64,000 bases of DNA from an uncultured Eubacteriales bacterium (lineage in GTDB: Bacteria > Bacillota > Clostridia > Lachnospirales > Lachnospiraceae), in NCBI GenBank assembly GCA_900539455.1, contig UQCD01000004.1, positions 62,001-126,000 of the forward strand, in the 5' to 3' direction. Positions within the stretch are counted from its first letter, which is position 1. Each line of letters starts with the position of its first letter. The notes beneath the pieces were generated by a model. It did no database searches, was not told the DNA's origin, and saw only the letters and a program-made list of their open reading frames with translations. Shown piece by piece: positions 9,626 through 17,717 of the stretch. The translations under genes and the position numbers were made by a program.

Positions 9626-10264
9626 TTATTTAAAGTCAATGTGGTTCTCTATGTATTTTTTTAATTTCTCTAATGCCTTTTTCTCAATTCTGCTTACATA
9701 GCTTCTGGATATATTCATTTCTGCAGCTAATTCCCTTTGGGTTACAGGCTTTTCTCCTAATATTCCATATCTCCTTCGTATAATTTCCCTCTCCCTTGAA
9801 TTTAATATATCCTGATAGCCATTAAATATTTCTAATATTTTATTATTAGTATCTCCTATTTCAATAATATCCTCGTCCTCACACATAATTATATCTAACA
9901 GATTTATTACATTTCCCTCTTTATCTGTTCCTATAGGCTCGTAAATACTTACCTCCCTGTTTTTCTTTTTTTCACTTCTTAAAAACATTAATATTTCATT
10001 TTCTATACATCTGCTGGCATAGGTTACAAGCTTGTTGCCCTTTGACTCCTTATAGGTGTTTACTGCCTTTATCAAACCTATTGTTCCTATAGACAGCATA
10101 TCCTCCATTTCCTTTTCACACCCTAAATATTTTTTTGCAATATGGGCAACCAACCTTAAATTATGCTCTACCAAAACATTTCTAGCCTTTTCATTGCCTT
10201 CTTTTAATTCCTTTAGCCAAAAACTTTCCTCCTCCTTAGTTAAAGGTTCTTTAAATGCAACCAA
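9626..10264 (-). CDS. sigK: Sporulation-type RNA polymerase sigma factor, SigK family
   Basis: This sigma-70 family protein (212 aa) resembles late mother-cell sporulation factor SigK. Region 2 is at about 33-115 (LRLVAHIAKKY, MLSIGTIGLIKAV, TYASRCIENEILMFLRS) and region 4 at about 150-208 (LNSREREIIRRRYGILG, TQRELAAEMNISRSYVSRIEK). There is no room for the inhibitory pro-sequence of Bacillus pro-SigK. No ATG start exists. I chose the TTG at 10264, because GAGGTG lies exactly 7 bp before it; the longer TTG at 10279 lacks a site. That ribosome site lies in the 3' arm of a long hairpin, suggesting translational control. Whether the organism sporulates cannot be judged here. Confidence 0.85.
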   Translation of the reverse strand: MVAFKEPLTKEEESFWLKELKEGNEKARNVLVEHNLRLVAHIAKKYLGCEKEMEDMLSIGTIGLIKAVNTYKESKGNKLVTYASRCIENEILMFLRSEKKKNREVSIYEPIGTDKEGNVINLLDIIMCEDEDIIEIGDTNNKILEIFNGYQDILNSREREIIRRRYGILGEKPVTQRELAAEMNISRSYVSRIEKKALEKLKKYIENHIDFK

Positions 10265-10265
10265 A

Positions 10266-10326
10266 GAAAAGCACCTCAAGCATCATTTATACATTTTATG
10301 TATAAACAACGCCCAAAGTGCCTTTC
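10266..10326 (-). promoter_or_regulatory. 29-bp hairpin between trhP and sigK, enclosing the sigK ribosome site
   Basis: In the minus-strand RNA, arms 10298-10326 and 10266-10294 pair over 29 consecutive positions when G-U pairs are allowed, around a 3-nt loop. On the plus strand the same positions would be A-C mismatches, so the structure is specific to the coding-strand RNA. The 3' arm contains GAGGTG, the only good ribosome site for sigK, and is followed by TTTGG. It begins 14 bp after the trhP stop, so it may also terminate the upstream operon. Confidence 0.75.
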
Positions 10327-10339
10327 CAAGAAAAATTAT

Positions 10340-11566
10340 TTAGTCTGCCTTTTGTCTGATTATATCGTACCTGTCTAATTCCATGCCAAAATCCACATAT
10401 AGAATTTGCTTTGGATGAGGTGCGCTTTCCATTGAATTGCCCTCTTCATCAGTAATATTTAATACCTTTGTAATAATATTTCTTCCGTCAGGCTTCATTA
10501 TTTCAACCTCGTCGCCTACGAGGAATTTATTTTTCTGTTCTATTTTGTACATACCATTCTTACAATCAGTAATTGTTCCAAGATAAATATATTCCTTACA
10601 GTAGGTATTGCTCTCATATATCTGGGTATTTTCGTCCGGCTTTCCAAAGAAAAATCCTGTAGTATACTGTCTGTAGGTGCATTTTGCTATTTCCTGCTTG
10701 TAGAAAGGTATTCTTTCTTTATATAAATTAATGTCCTTTCTATAATCATTAATAGCCATTCTATAAGTTCTTGCCACAGTAGCAACATATAAGGCTGTTT
10801 TCATTCTGCCTTCGATTTTAAAGCTGTCAATTCCAGACTCCATAAGCTCCGGAATATATTCTATCATACATAAATCTTTAGAATTAAAAATATATGTTCC
10901 TCTTTCATTTTCATAAACCGGCATATATTCACCCGGTCTTGACTCCTCTACAACAGCATATTTCCATCTGCAAGGATGTGTGCAGGCACCTCTATTAGCA
11001 TCTCTTCCAGCCATAAAATTACTAAGCAGGCATCTTCCTGAGTAGGATATACACATTGCTCCGTGAATAAAGGTTTCTATTTCTAAATCCTCAGGAATGT
11101 TATTTCTGATTTCCTTTATTTCTCTTAAAGAAAGCTCTCTGGCTGAAACAACTCTTTTTGCTCCTAATTTATGCCAGAAGTTGTAGGTTCCATAGTTTGT
11201 ATTATTTGCCTGTGTGCTAATATGAAGCTCCATATCCGGTAACTCCTCTTTAGCAATAGTGAATATTGCAGGGTCAGCAATAATAAGGGCATCTGGCTTT
11301 ACATCCTTTAACTCTCTAAAATATTCTCTTACCTGTGGCAAATCGTTGTTATGTGCCAATATATTAGCTGTTACATACACCTTTACATCATGTGCATGAG
11401 CAAATTCTATTCCCTCTTTCATTTCCTCTAAGGAAAAATTCTTTGCCTTTGCTCTAAGTCCAAAGGCTTCCCCACCTATATATACTGCATCAGCACCATA
11501 TATAACTGCAATTTTTAATACTTCTAAATTATTTGCTGGTATTAGCAGTTCTGGTCTACTATACAT
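10340..11566 (-). CDS. trhP: U32-family protein, tRNA hydroxylation protein TrhP/YrrO-like
   Basis: This U32-family protein (408 aa) is annotated historically as a peptidase. Members TrhP (YrrN/YrrO in Bacillus) and RlhA hydroxylate RNA, TrhP giving 5-hydroxyuridine at tRNA position 34. The TIM-barrel-like N-terminal part (PELLIPANNLEVLK, GADAVYIGG) is followed by the four-cysteine cluster (AMCISYSGRC at about 185, then GACTHPCRW), the likely iron-sulfur ligands. The C-terminal part has the small beta domain of the family. It follows the trmR-like gene with 8 bp between, as yrrM and yrrN/yrrO do in Bacillus, which supports the tRNA role. Confidence 0.92.
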   Translation of the reverse strand: MYSRPELLIPANNLEVLKIAVIYGADAVYIGGEAFGLRAKAKNFSLEEMKEGIEFAHAHDVKVYVTANILAHNNDLPQVREYFRELKDVKPDALIIADPAIFTIAKEELPDMELHISTQANNTNYGTYNFWHKLGAKRVVSARELSLREIKEIRNNIPEDLEIETFIHGAMCISYSGRCLLSNFMAGRDANRGACTHPCRWKYAVVEESRPGEYMPVYENERGTYIFNSKDLCMIEYIPELMESGIDSFKIEGRMKTALYVATVARTYRMAINDYRKDINLYKERIPFYKQEIAKCTYRQYTTGFFFGKPDENTQIYESNTYCKEYIYLGTITDCKNGMYKIEQKNKFLVGDEVEIMKPDGRNIITKVLNITDEEGNSMESAPHPKQILYVDFGMELDRYDIIRQKAD

Positions 11567-11574
11567 ATTTCCTC

Positions 11575-12216
11575 CTAATGCTTAACACTAAGTGTAATTC
11601 CATCTCCTATAGGTATTACGCTGGTTGTAAGCTGCTCGTTGTTTTTAACTTCATATAAAAATTCACGAATTCTTTTGTGAATAGTTCTGTTTCTTCTTGT
11701 TACTGTGAATTTTGACTCTACTAAATCTCCCTCCTGCAGCACATTGTCAGCAATTAATATGCCACCCTTATTCATAACCTCTAAAACAGGTGGCAGAAAG
11801 TTGATATACTGTGCCTTTGCTGCATCCATAAATACAAAATCAAAACCCTTTTCCAGCTTTGGTACTTCTTCTAGGGCATCACCAAATATAAGGTTAATAT
11901 CAGCTTTTCTAACTGACCTATTTATATATTCTGTTGCTATAGGTATTCTTTTATCGTAATTTTCTATAGTTGTTATTTTACAGTCCTTTGGCATATATTC
12001 ACTCATAAGAATTGCCGAATATCCTATGGCACAGCCAAGCTCTAAGATTCTCTTTGGCTGTTTTATTTCAACCATAGTTCTCAAAAAGCCTTCCATTTCC
12101 TTTCGGATAATCGGCACATTTGTTTCCTTTGCAAACCTCTCCATTTCTTCAAGTAATGGAGTATTGGTTTTTTCAAGTGAGTGAATATATGATACTATTC
12201 TTTCATTGACAATCAT
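11575..12216 (-). CDS. trmR: O-methyltransferase TrmR/YrrM (tRNA 5-hydroxyuridine methylation)
   Basis: This class I SAM-dependent O-methyltransferase (213 aa) matches YrrM/TrmR, which methylates 5-hydroxyuridine in tRNA to 5-methoxyuridine. SAM-binding motif I is ILELGCAIGYSAILM at about 57-71; DFVFMDAAKAQY and GGILIADNVL are the motif region that binds metal and substrate in this family. The ATG at 12216 follows AGAGGA; the longer reading runs into the preceding gene. It stands directly before trhP, the enzyme that makes its substrate. Confidence 0.92.
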   Translation of the reverse strand: MIVNERIVSYIHSLEKTNTPLLEEMERFAKETNVPIIRKEMEGFLRTMVEIKQPKRILELGCAIGYSAILMSEYMPKDCKITTIENYDKRIPIATEYINRSVRKADINLIFGDALEEVPKLEKGFDFVFMDAAKAQYINFLPPVLEVMNKGGILIADNVLQEGDLVESKFTVTRRNRTIHKRIREFLYEVKNNEQLTTSVIPIGDGITLSVKH

Positions 12217-12217
12217 A

Positions 12218-12595
12218 TTATTCCTCTTGATCCTTTGTAACACCACTTAAAATTTCTATTATTTCTTTTGGGTTTTCCTCAGTATTTAAAGCATACTTAC
12301 CAGGAACTATATCTGCTTCATACAACATAACCTGTATTACAAAAGCATATGAATTTTCAATAAGACCATTCTTTTTTAAAATATCTCCTACTTCCTTTGA
12401 GGAGGCATCCTTTGGAATAGTCACCTGTATTTCAGTACCATTTCCTTTAGCTACCATTCCATTTTCACTAAAAATAAGCTCTCCAAAAGAAAATGCTCCA
12501 CTAAGAATGACATATATTCCTACCGCCACCAGCATATATACAACTATTTTTATAGATGTACTAAGTATGGCAGATGATGTCTTTTTAAGATTCAT
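12218..12595 (-). CDS. Truncated MltG-like protein (membrane anchor and LysM-like subdomain only)
   Basis: This small protein (125 aa) sits exactly where mltG (yrrL) stands in Bacillus, before trmR. It has an N-terminal membrane segment at about 13-35 and then the MltG N-terminal, LysM-like subdomain (TEIQVTIPKDASSKEVGDILKKNGLI, then PGKYAL). Full MltG is about 340-380 aa and cleaves nascent glycan strands with a catalytic glutamate in its C-terminal domain; that whole domain is missing. The stop is 1 bp from the trmR start, so no frameshifted remainder exists. It is probably a stable, catalytically inert derivative. The start at 12595 follows GGAG. Confidence 0.75.
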   Translation of the reverse strand: MNLKKTSSAILSTSIKIVVYMLVAVGIYVILSGAFSFGELIFSENGMVAKGNGTEIQVTIPKDASSKEVGDILKKNGLIENSYAFVIQVMLYEADIVPGKYALNTEENPKEIIEILSGVTKDQEE

Positions 12596-12620
12596 AGTAT
12601 ATCTCCAATTCACTTATATT

Positions 12621-12956
12621 TTATAGAAAATCCAAATCCAGCTGTAAACCGCCTGTTATAATGCTATTTACATTTTGAATCATCTTGCAGACCTCAAGCT
12701 CGGCATTTAAGTATCCAGCAGCAACAGTATTGTTCAAAATATCTGCATACTGGCTTGTAAGTAAATCAGATATTTCTCTTCCACTTTGACCGCCATATGA
12801 GGCATCTACCCTGGTTTTTCTAAATGTCCTGACTCTGTCCTGTAATTCAGGGTCTTCCTTTAAGCATTGTCTGTAATGCTCATAGTTTTTGTATTCTTCA
12901 CTATCTAATATAGTTCTTATAAGCTCTTCTGCTTTGATTTTTACATTATCGTTCAT
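12621..12956 (-). CDS. YlbF/YmcA-family protein
   Basis: This small helical protein (111 aa) belongs to the YlbF/YmcA family. In Bacillus, YlbF, YmcA and YaaT form an iron-sulfur-containing complex that guides RNase Y and affects competence, sporulation and biofilm formation. The pattern is typical: a first helix (KAEELIRTILDSEEYKNYEHYRQ), a loop, then TRVDASYGG and a C-terminal helix. It starts directly after the rnjA stop (ATG at 12956, GAGG site). Placement after an RNase J gene supports a role in RNA turnover, but this is inference; several paralogues with different roles exist. Confidence 0.8.
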   Translation of the reverse strand: MNDNVKIKAEELIRTILDSEEYKNYEHYRQCLKEDPELQDRVRTFRKTRVDASYGGQSGREISDLLTSQYADILNNTVAAGYLNAELEVCKMIQNVNSIITGGLQLDLDFL

Positions 12957-12966
12957 TATTACGCCT

Positions 12967-14640
12967 CTATTCAACTTCCATAATAATTGGTAAAATCATT
13001 GGATTTCTCTTAATCTTTTTCCACAGATAATCGCTAAGGGTTTCCTTAACTATCATCTTGATTTTTTCCCAATCAGCAATGTTATTTTCAATACAATCTA
13101 TAACAGCATCATTAACAATATGTCTGGCATCCTCTAATAAATTCTCTGCTTCCCTGACATAAACAAAGCCTCTGGATACTATGTCTGGACCTGCTAAAAG
13201 CTGATTGCTGTACTTTTCAAATGTCATTACCACAATTATAATACCATTTTCTGCAAGGTTTTGTCTATCTCTAAGTACAATATTTCCTACATCGCCAACA
13301 CCAAGACCATCTACTAAAACGCTACCAGCCTGTACTCTTTCATTAACATAGCCTTCCTTGCTGCTTAATTCAAGCACATCACCTGAGGACAATATAAATA
13401 TATGGTCCTTATCAATTCCCATTGATTCTGCTAAGGCAGCATGAGTTTTTAAATGTCTGTATTCACCATGTAGTGGTATAGCATATTTTGGCTTAACCAA
13501 AGAATAGATAAGCTTGATTTCCTCCTGGCAGGCATGACCTGATACATGAGTATCCTGAAAAATAACATTAGCTCCCTGCATTGATAATTCATTAATTACC
13601 TTTGATACAGCCTTTTCATTACCAGGGATAGGTGATGAGCTAAATACAACTGTATCTCCCGGCTTTATAGTTACCTTTTTGTGAAGTGATGCAGCCATTC
13701 TTGAAAGTGCAGCCATTGACTCACCCTGACTACCTGTAGTAATAAGTACCAGCTGGCTGTCAGTATAATTTTTCATTTCTTCTATATCGATAATAGTATT
13801 TTCAGGCACCTGTAAATACTCTAATTCTCTTGCCGTATTAATAATATTTACCATACTGCGGCCTTCAATAATTACTTTTCTGCCATATTTGTTAGCTGAA
13901 TTAATAATCTGCTGAACTCTGTCTACATTAGATGCAAAGGTTGCAATAATAATTCTTCTGGTTGCATTTTCAGCAAATATATGGTCAATAGTCCTGCCAA
14001 CAGTTCTTTCAGAGCTTGTAAAGCCTGGCTTAATAACATTGGTACTATCTGCCATAAGAGCAAGCACACCCTTTTTACCCAGCTCACCAAATCTGGTAAG
14101 GTCGGTTGTATCACCATATACTGGTGTGTAATCAATCTTAAAATCTCCTGTGTGTACAATTACACCTGCCGGAGTAAATATAGCAAGTCCAGCCGCATCA
14201 GCAATACTGTGATTTACCTTGATAAACTCTATTCTAAAGCAGCCTAAATTAATAGACTGACCATGCTTAACAACCTTTTTCTTTACAGATTTTTCAAGAC
14301 CATGCTCCTTAAGCTTTCCCTCTATAATTCCTAAAGTAAGCTTTGTTGCATAAATTGGAGCATCTACCTCTTTTAAAACATACGGCAAAGCACCAATGTG
14401 GTCCTCATGTCCATGAGTAATAACAAAACCCTTAACCTTACTTGCATTTTCCTTTAAGTATGTTATATCAGGAATTACTAAATCAATACCTAACATATCA
14501 TCATCCGGGAATGACAAGCCACAATCTACTACTATAATATTATCTTCATACTCGAATATTGTCATATTCATACCAATTTGTTCCAGACCACCAAGTGGTA
14601 TTATTTTTATCTTCGCATTTTCATTTTCTTCAATTTTCAA
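12967..14640 (-). CDS. rnjA: Ribonuclease J
   Basis: RNase J (557 aa) is a metallo-beta-lactamase/beta-CASP nuclease with 5'-3' exonuclease and endonuclease activity, central to mRNA decay and rRNA maturation in Firmicutes. The zinc motif is THGHEDHIGALPYV; further metal ligands lie in HTGDFKID. The beta-CASP region contains TTGSQGE and PLHGEYRHL. A C-terminal dimerisation domain of about 100 aa completes it. The start is ambiguous: ATGs at 14697 and 14655 lack ribosome sites, while the TTG at 14640 follows GGAGGTG by 6 bp and gives an N-terminus of normal length. I favour the TTG. Confidence 0.95.
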   Translation of the reverse strand: MKIEENENAKIKIIPLGGLEQIGMNMTIFEYEDNIIVVDCGLSFPDDDMLGIDLVIPDITYLKENASKVKGFVITHGHEDHIGALPYVLKEVDAPIYATKLTLGIIEGKLKEHGLEKSVKKKVVKHGQSINLGCFRIEFIKVNHSIADAAGLAIFTPAGVIVHTGDFKIDYTPVYGDTTDLTRFGELGKKGVLALMADSTNVIKPGFTSSERTVGRTIDHIFAENATRRIIIATFASNVDRVQQIINSANKYGRKVIIEGRSMVNIINTARELEYLQVPENTIIDIEEMKNYTDSQLVLITTGSQGESMAALSRMAASLHKKVTIKPGDTVVFSSSPIPGNEKAVSKVINELSMQGANVIFQDTHVSGHACQEEIKLIYSLVKPKYAIPLHGEYRHLKTHAALAESMGIDKDHIFILSSGDVLELSSKEGYVNERVQAGSVLVDGLGVGDVGNIVLRDRQNLAENGIIIVVMTFEKYSNQLLAGPDIVSRGFVYVREAENLLEDARHIVNDAVIDCIENNIADWEKIKMIVKETLSDYLWKKIKRNPMILPIIMEVE

Positions 14641-14737
14641 AACACGCACCTCCATATTTTCTGACTCTGTATACAGTAATCCTGTTTTAGAAAGCATTTC
14701 TTTTCTTATTAATCAAAACAAACATCACTATATTTTA

Positions 14738-15184
14738 TTAATTTTTATGTTTTTCTTTACATTTATTGCAATAACCATAAAACTTCACCTCATGGTTTAC
14801 AATTTCAAAGCCTGTTTTTTTAGCTATAGCACTTTCTAGGTTTTCTAATAAATCATCCTCAAAGGACTCTACATTACCACAACCCAGGCATATAATGTGG
14901 TGATGATGATGTGCCCTGCCTCTATCCCTTTCAGCCATTTCATATCTGACAATTCCGTCAACTAAAACCACCTTTTCAACCAGTTCTAACTGACATAAAA
15001 GCTGAATTGTTCTATATACTGTTGCAAGTCCAATTTCTGGATGCTCTTCTTTTACTATTTCATATATTTCTTCAGGTGTAAGATGTTCACCCTTATGCTT
15101 TGACAAAGCTTCCAGTAAAAGTACTCTTTGATTAGTAACCTTTAAGCCATGACTTTTTAATATTTCTTTAAAATTCTCGTACAT
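14738..15184 (-). CDS. Fur-family metalloregulator
   Basis: This is a Fur-superfamily repressor (148 aa). The N-terminal winged helix (about 1-85) has the family run ATVYRTIQLLCQLELVEK. The metal and dimerisation domain has the His-rich stretch HHHHHIICLGCG and two CxxC pairs (CLGC, CNKC) for structural zinc. Whether it senses iron, zinc or peroxide cannot be decided; the position within the ireB-ruvX-DUF1292 operon is common in Clostridia and such members are usually labelled Fur or PerR. The run of five histidines just before CxxC extends the usual HHHH. Confidence 0.92.
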   Translation of the reverse strand: MYENFKEILKSHGLKVTNQRVLLLEALSKHKGEHLTPEEIYEIVKEEHPEIGLATVYRTIQLLCQLELVEKVVLVDGIVRYEMAERDRGRAHHHHHIICLGCGNVESFEDDLLENLESAIAKKTGFEIVNHEVKFYGYCNKCKEKHKN

Positions 15185-15198
15185 AATATTCCATTCAA

Positions 15199-15462
15199 TT
15201 ATTTTTCAAAATCTATATCATCCAATAATTCCTCAAAGACCTTTGATACTGCATCTAGTGTAATATCATCCTCTACAAACTCATAAACAGCATCTGTTTC
15301 TTCGTCCCTTGATAAATCCTTAAGAATATACGCATCTGTTTCTTCTTCGTCATCATTTTCAGTAACCAGAAGATAATTAACACCGTTCACTCTTGTCTGT
15401 TCAAGTACAAAAAATTCTACTTCTTCACCTGTATCAGGTACTATCATCTTAATTTTTTCCAT
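15199..15462 (-). CDS. DUF1292 protein, YrzB family
   Basis: This very acidic small protein (87 aa) has the DUF1292 pattern: a beta strand with EEVEFFVLEQTRVNGVNYLLVTE, an acidic spacer (NDDEEETDAYIL) and a C-terminal helix (VSKVFEELLDDIDFE). Function is unknown. It is conserved between ruvX and fur/mltG in Firmicutes (yrzB in Bacillus). The ATG at 15462 is preferred because AAAGGA is 6 bp before it. A second DUF1292 gene lies at 46369-46683. Confidence 0.88.
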   Translation of the reverse strand: MEKIKMIVPDTGEEVEFFVLEQTRVNGVNYLLVTENDDEEETDAYILKDLSRDEETDAVYEFVEDDITLDAVSKVFEELLDDIDFEK

Positions 15463-15472
15463 ATACATTCCT

Positions 15473-15892
15473 TTACTTTCTACTGTCTAAATATCCTTGT
15501 AATATAAAAACAGCTGCAATACTGTCCACATATTTTCCTCTGTCCTCACGCCTGATTCCAGCCTCTATCATTGCCTTGTGTGCACTCACAGTCGTCAATC
15601 TCTCGTCCCACATAGTACATTTAAGAGAGGTTCTTCTTTCCACCAGCTCTTTAAATTCAAGTGATTTAGCTGCACGGTCACCTAAGGAATTATCCATATT
15701 TTTAGGCAACCCAAGCACAATTTCTGACACCTCATACTGTGCTGCCAGCTCCTCAATACGCGCTAATGTGCGCCGCAGTTTATTTTCAGACTCCCTTCGT
15801 ATTATTTCAATGGGTTGTGCTGTTATTAAAAGTGGGTCTGAAATTGCTACACCTACAGTTTTTGAGCCGTAGTCTAAGCCCATTATTCTCAT
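15473..15892 (-). CDS. ruvX: RuvX/YqgF-family nuclease
   Basis: RuvX (139 aa) is an RNase H-fold nuclease that acts in pre-16S rRNA 5' processing and was named a putative Holliday junction resolvase. The fold's acidic residues appear in MGLDYGSKTVGVAISD at the N-terminus, in EIVLGLPKNMDNSLG, in MWDERLTT and in DSIAAVFILQGYLD. The ATG at 15892 follows GGAGAG, whereas the ATG at 15904 overlaps the ireB stop without a ribosome site. It lies between ireB and DUF1292 as in other Firmicutes. Confidence 0.95.
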   Translation of the reverse strand: MRIMGLDYGSKTVGVAISDPLLITAQPIEIIRRESENKLRRTLARIEELAAQYEVSEIVLGLPKNMDNSLGDRAAKSLEFKELVERRTSLKCTMWDERLTTVSAHKAMIEAGIRREDRGKYVDSIAAVFILQGYLDSRK

Positions 15893-15903
15893 ATGTCTCT
15901 CCA

Positions 15904-16173
15904 TTACTTGTTATTCTTTAATTTGTTGTTGATGTAATATGTCAATGATTCTTCTATAAGCTCATCACGCTCAACCTTCATAATAAGGCTTCGTGCATTA
16001 TTATGACTTGTGATATAAGTCGGATCTCCTGACATAATATATCCGACAATCTGATTTACAGGATTGTATCCTTTTTCCACTAAAGCATTGTAAACAACCT
16101 TTAAAACCTCTCCTACTTCAACCTTAGGCTCTTCAACTGTTTTAAAATATTGTGTACTACTAATAACGCTCAT
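15904..16173 (-). CDS. ireB: IreB family regulatory phosphoprotein (DUF965)
   Basis: IreB (89 aa; YrzL in Bacillus) is a small dimeric helical protein. In Enterococcus it is phosphorylated by the PASTA kinase IreK and lowers cephalosporin resistance. The family core GYNPVNQIVGYIMSGDPTYITSH is plain here, followed by NNARSLIMKVERDELIEE. An N-terminal Ser/Thr pair (about residues 4-6) could be a phosphorylation site; that is inference. It is the first gene of the ireB-ruvX-DUF1292-fur run. Confidence 0.93.
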   Translation of the reverse strand: MSVISSTQYFKTVEEPKVEVGEVLKVVYNALVEKGYNPVNQIVGYIMSGDPTYITSHNNARSLIMKVERDELIEESLTYYINNKLKNNK

Positions 16174-16256
16174 TGATGTCTACCTCTCTTTTTGCAATTT
16201 AATTAGTATGTCCTTTTAGCCACGCACAACTATACAGTGGTATTTTATACTAAAAT

Positions 16257-17570
16257 TTATATTTGGGCAAGTAAAATTTCTCCAAGATTGTCAACTATCC
16301 TAGCTTTAACTACTTTTCCGGTTATATCTTCATCGCTTACAATTCCCACTTTTACATACTCTTTTGTATATCCTACCTGATATTCCCTCTCCTTATATTT
16401 TATTTTTTCTTCAACTAAAATTTCCTCCTCCTCACCAATAAACTGCTCCTTGTATTTTAAATTCATCTCATTGTTAAGAGCTATTAATATATCACTTCTT
16501 TGTGATTTTATATTATCATCTACCTGATTTTCCATTTTTGCTGCAATAGTTCCATGCCTCTTTGAATACTTAAATATGTGCATTTCACTAAACTGCACCT
16601 TTTCTAAAAGTTCCCTGCACTTTGCAAATTCTTCCTCAGTTTCCCCAGGAAAGCCTACAATTACATCGGTGGTAATTGCTGGATTTTTAAAATATTTTCT
16701 TATAAGGTCACATCTTTCTAAATACATCTGTGGAGTATAATGTCTGTTCATTCTTTTTAGCGTTTCCTCACAGCCACTTTGAAGAGATAAATGAAAATGT
16801 GGACAAAACTCTTTAATGTCCTTTAGCTGTTTTAAAAACTCTTCTGTAATAATCATAGGCTCTAAAGAACCAAGTCTTACTCTTTCAATGCCCTCAACAC
16901 CTGCCACTTCTCTTATGGCATCTATTAGGGATAGATTTTCACCAGTTCTTGCCTTTTCTTTTCCATAGGAGCTTAAATGAATACCGGTAAGGACTATTTC
17001 CTTAAAGCCATTTTTTGCTAACTGCTCCACCTCACTTAACATATTGGTCAAATCCCTGCTTCTAATTCTGCCTCTGGCATAAGGTATTATGCAATATGTG
17101 CAAAACTGGTTACAGCCATCCTGTATCTTTATGAAGGCTCTTGTATGTTCTGTAACTGTAGTCATACTCATATCTTCATAAATTGTTTCGTGGGATAAAT
17201 CATCTATTACCATCTTTTTTTGATTATTTGCAAAGTAATCCTTTAATATCTGGGCTATATTGGACTTGTTATTATTTCCAACAACCAGGTCAATATTTTG
17301 TTCCTCCAGTGCTTCCTTGCTGGCAGTTTGCACATAACAGCCTGTAGCGACAACTATAGCCTCAGGGTTAAGCTTTTTTGCTCTATGCAGCATTTGTCTG
17401 GATTTTCTGTCAGCTATATTAGTTACTGAACAGGTATTTATAATATAGACATCAGCACCTTCCTCAAACGGCATTATCTCGTAGCCATTTTCTCTAAGGC
17501 TTTGTGCCATTGCATCTGTTTCATAAGTATTAACCTTACATCCCAAGTTGTGTAATGCGACTTTTTTCAT
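16257..17570 (-). CDS. mtaB: tRNA t6A37 methylthiotransferase MtaB
   Basis: MtaB (437 aa) converts t6A at tRNA position 37 to ms2t6A. It has the MiaB-family layout: an N-terminal UPF0004 domain (LGCKVNTYETDAM, NTCSVTNIADRKSRQ, TGCYVQ) whose three cysteines hold an auxiliary 4Fe-4S cluster; the radical SAM core with CNQFCTYCIIPYARG at about residues 152-166; and a C-terminal TRAM domain from about 370. The sequence around the first cluster cysteine (NLGCKVN) is of the MtaB rather than MiaB or RimO type. AAGGAAG precedes the start. Confidence 0.94.
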   Translation of the reverse strand: MKKVALHNLGCKVNTYETDAMAQSLRENGYEIMPFEEGADVYIINTCSVTNIADRKSRQMLHRAKKLNPEAIVVATGCYVQTASKEALEEQNIDLVVGNNNKSNIAQILKDYFANNQKKMVIDDLSHETIYEDMSMTTVTEHTRAFIKIQDGCNQFCTYCIIPYARGRIRSRDLTNMLSEVEQLAKNGFKEIVLTGIHLSSYGKEKARTGENLSLIDAIREVAGVEGIERVRLGSLEPMIITEEFLKQLKDIKEFCPHFHLSLQSGCEETLKRMNRHYTPQMYLERCDLIRKYFKNPAITTDVIVGFPGETEEEFAKCRELLEKVQFSEMHIFKYSKRHGTIAAKMENQVDDNIKSQRSDILIALNNEMNLKYKEQFIGEEEEILVEEKIKYKEREYQVGYTKEYVKVGIVSDEDITGKVVKARIVDNLGEILLAQI

Positions 17571-17621
17571 TATATTTTCTTCCTTTAAAAATTTTGTGAT
17601 TATTTTTGTGAAATTTTCACA

Positions 17622-17650
17622 TTGACTTTTATTTGCTTTAAATGTAATAT
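17622..17650 (+). promoter_or_regulatory. Predicted promoter of the HPr-like gene
   Basis: TTGACT (17622-17627), a 17-nt spacer and TAATAT (17645-17650) form a near-consensus housekeeping promoter. The predicted transcript would have a leader of about 60 nt. Confidence 0.75.
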
Positions 17651-17717
17651 GTAAGCATTGAGATACATAGAGTTTCTCACAAAACTAAAATATTTTCAGT
17701 ATAGGAGGGTTTCCATT

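Noticed and set aside
12218..12595. MltG truncation as a frameshift or sequencing error
   Set aside because: The trmR gene begins 1 bp after the stop, so no room remains for a missing catalytic domain in any frame.
13923..14159. Minus-strand frame overlapping rnjA in another phase
   Set aside because: It lies within the conserved beta-CASP nuclease coding region and has no ribosome site or recognisable motif.
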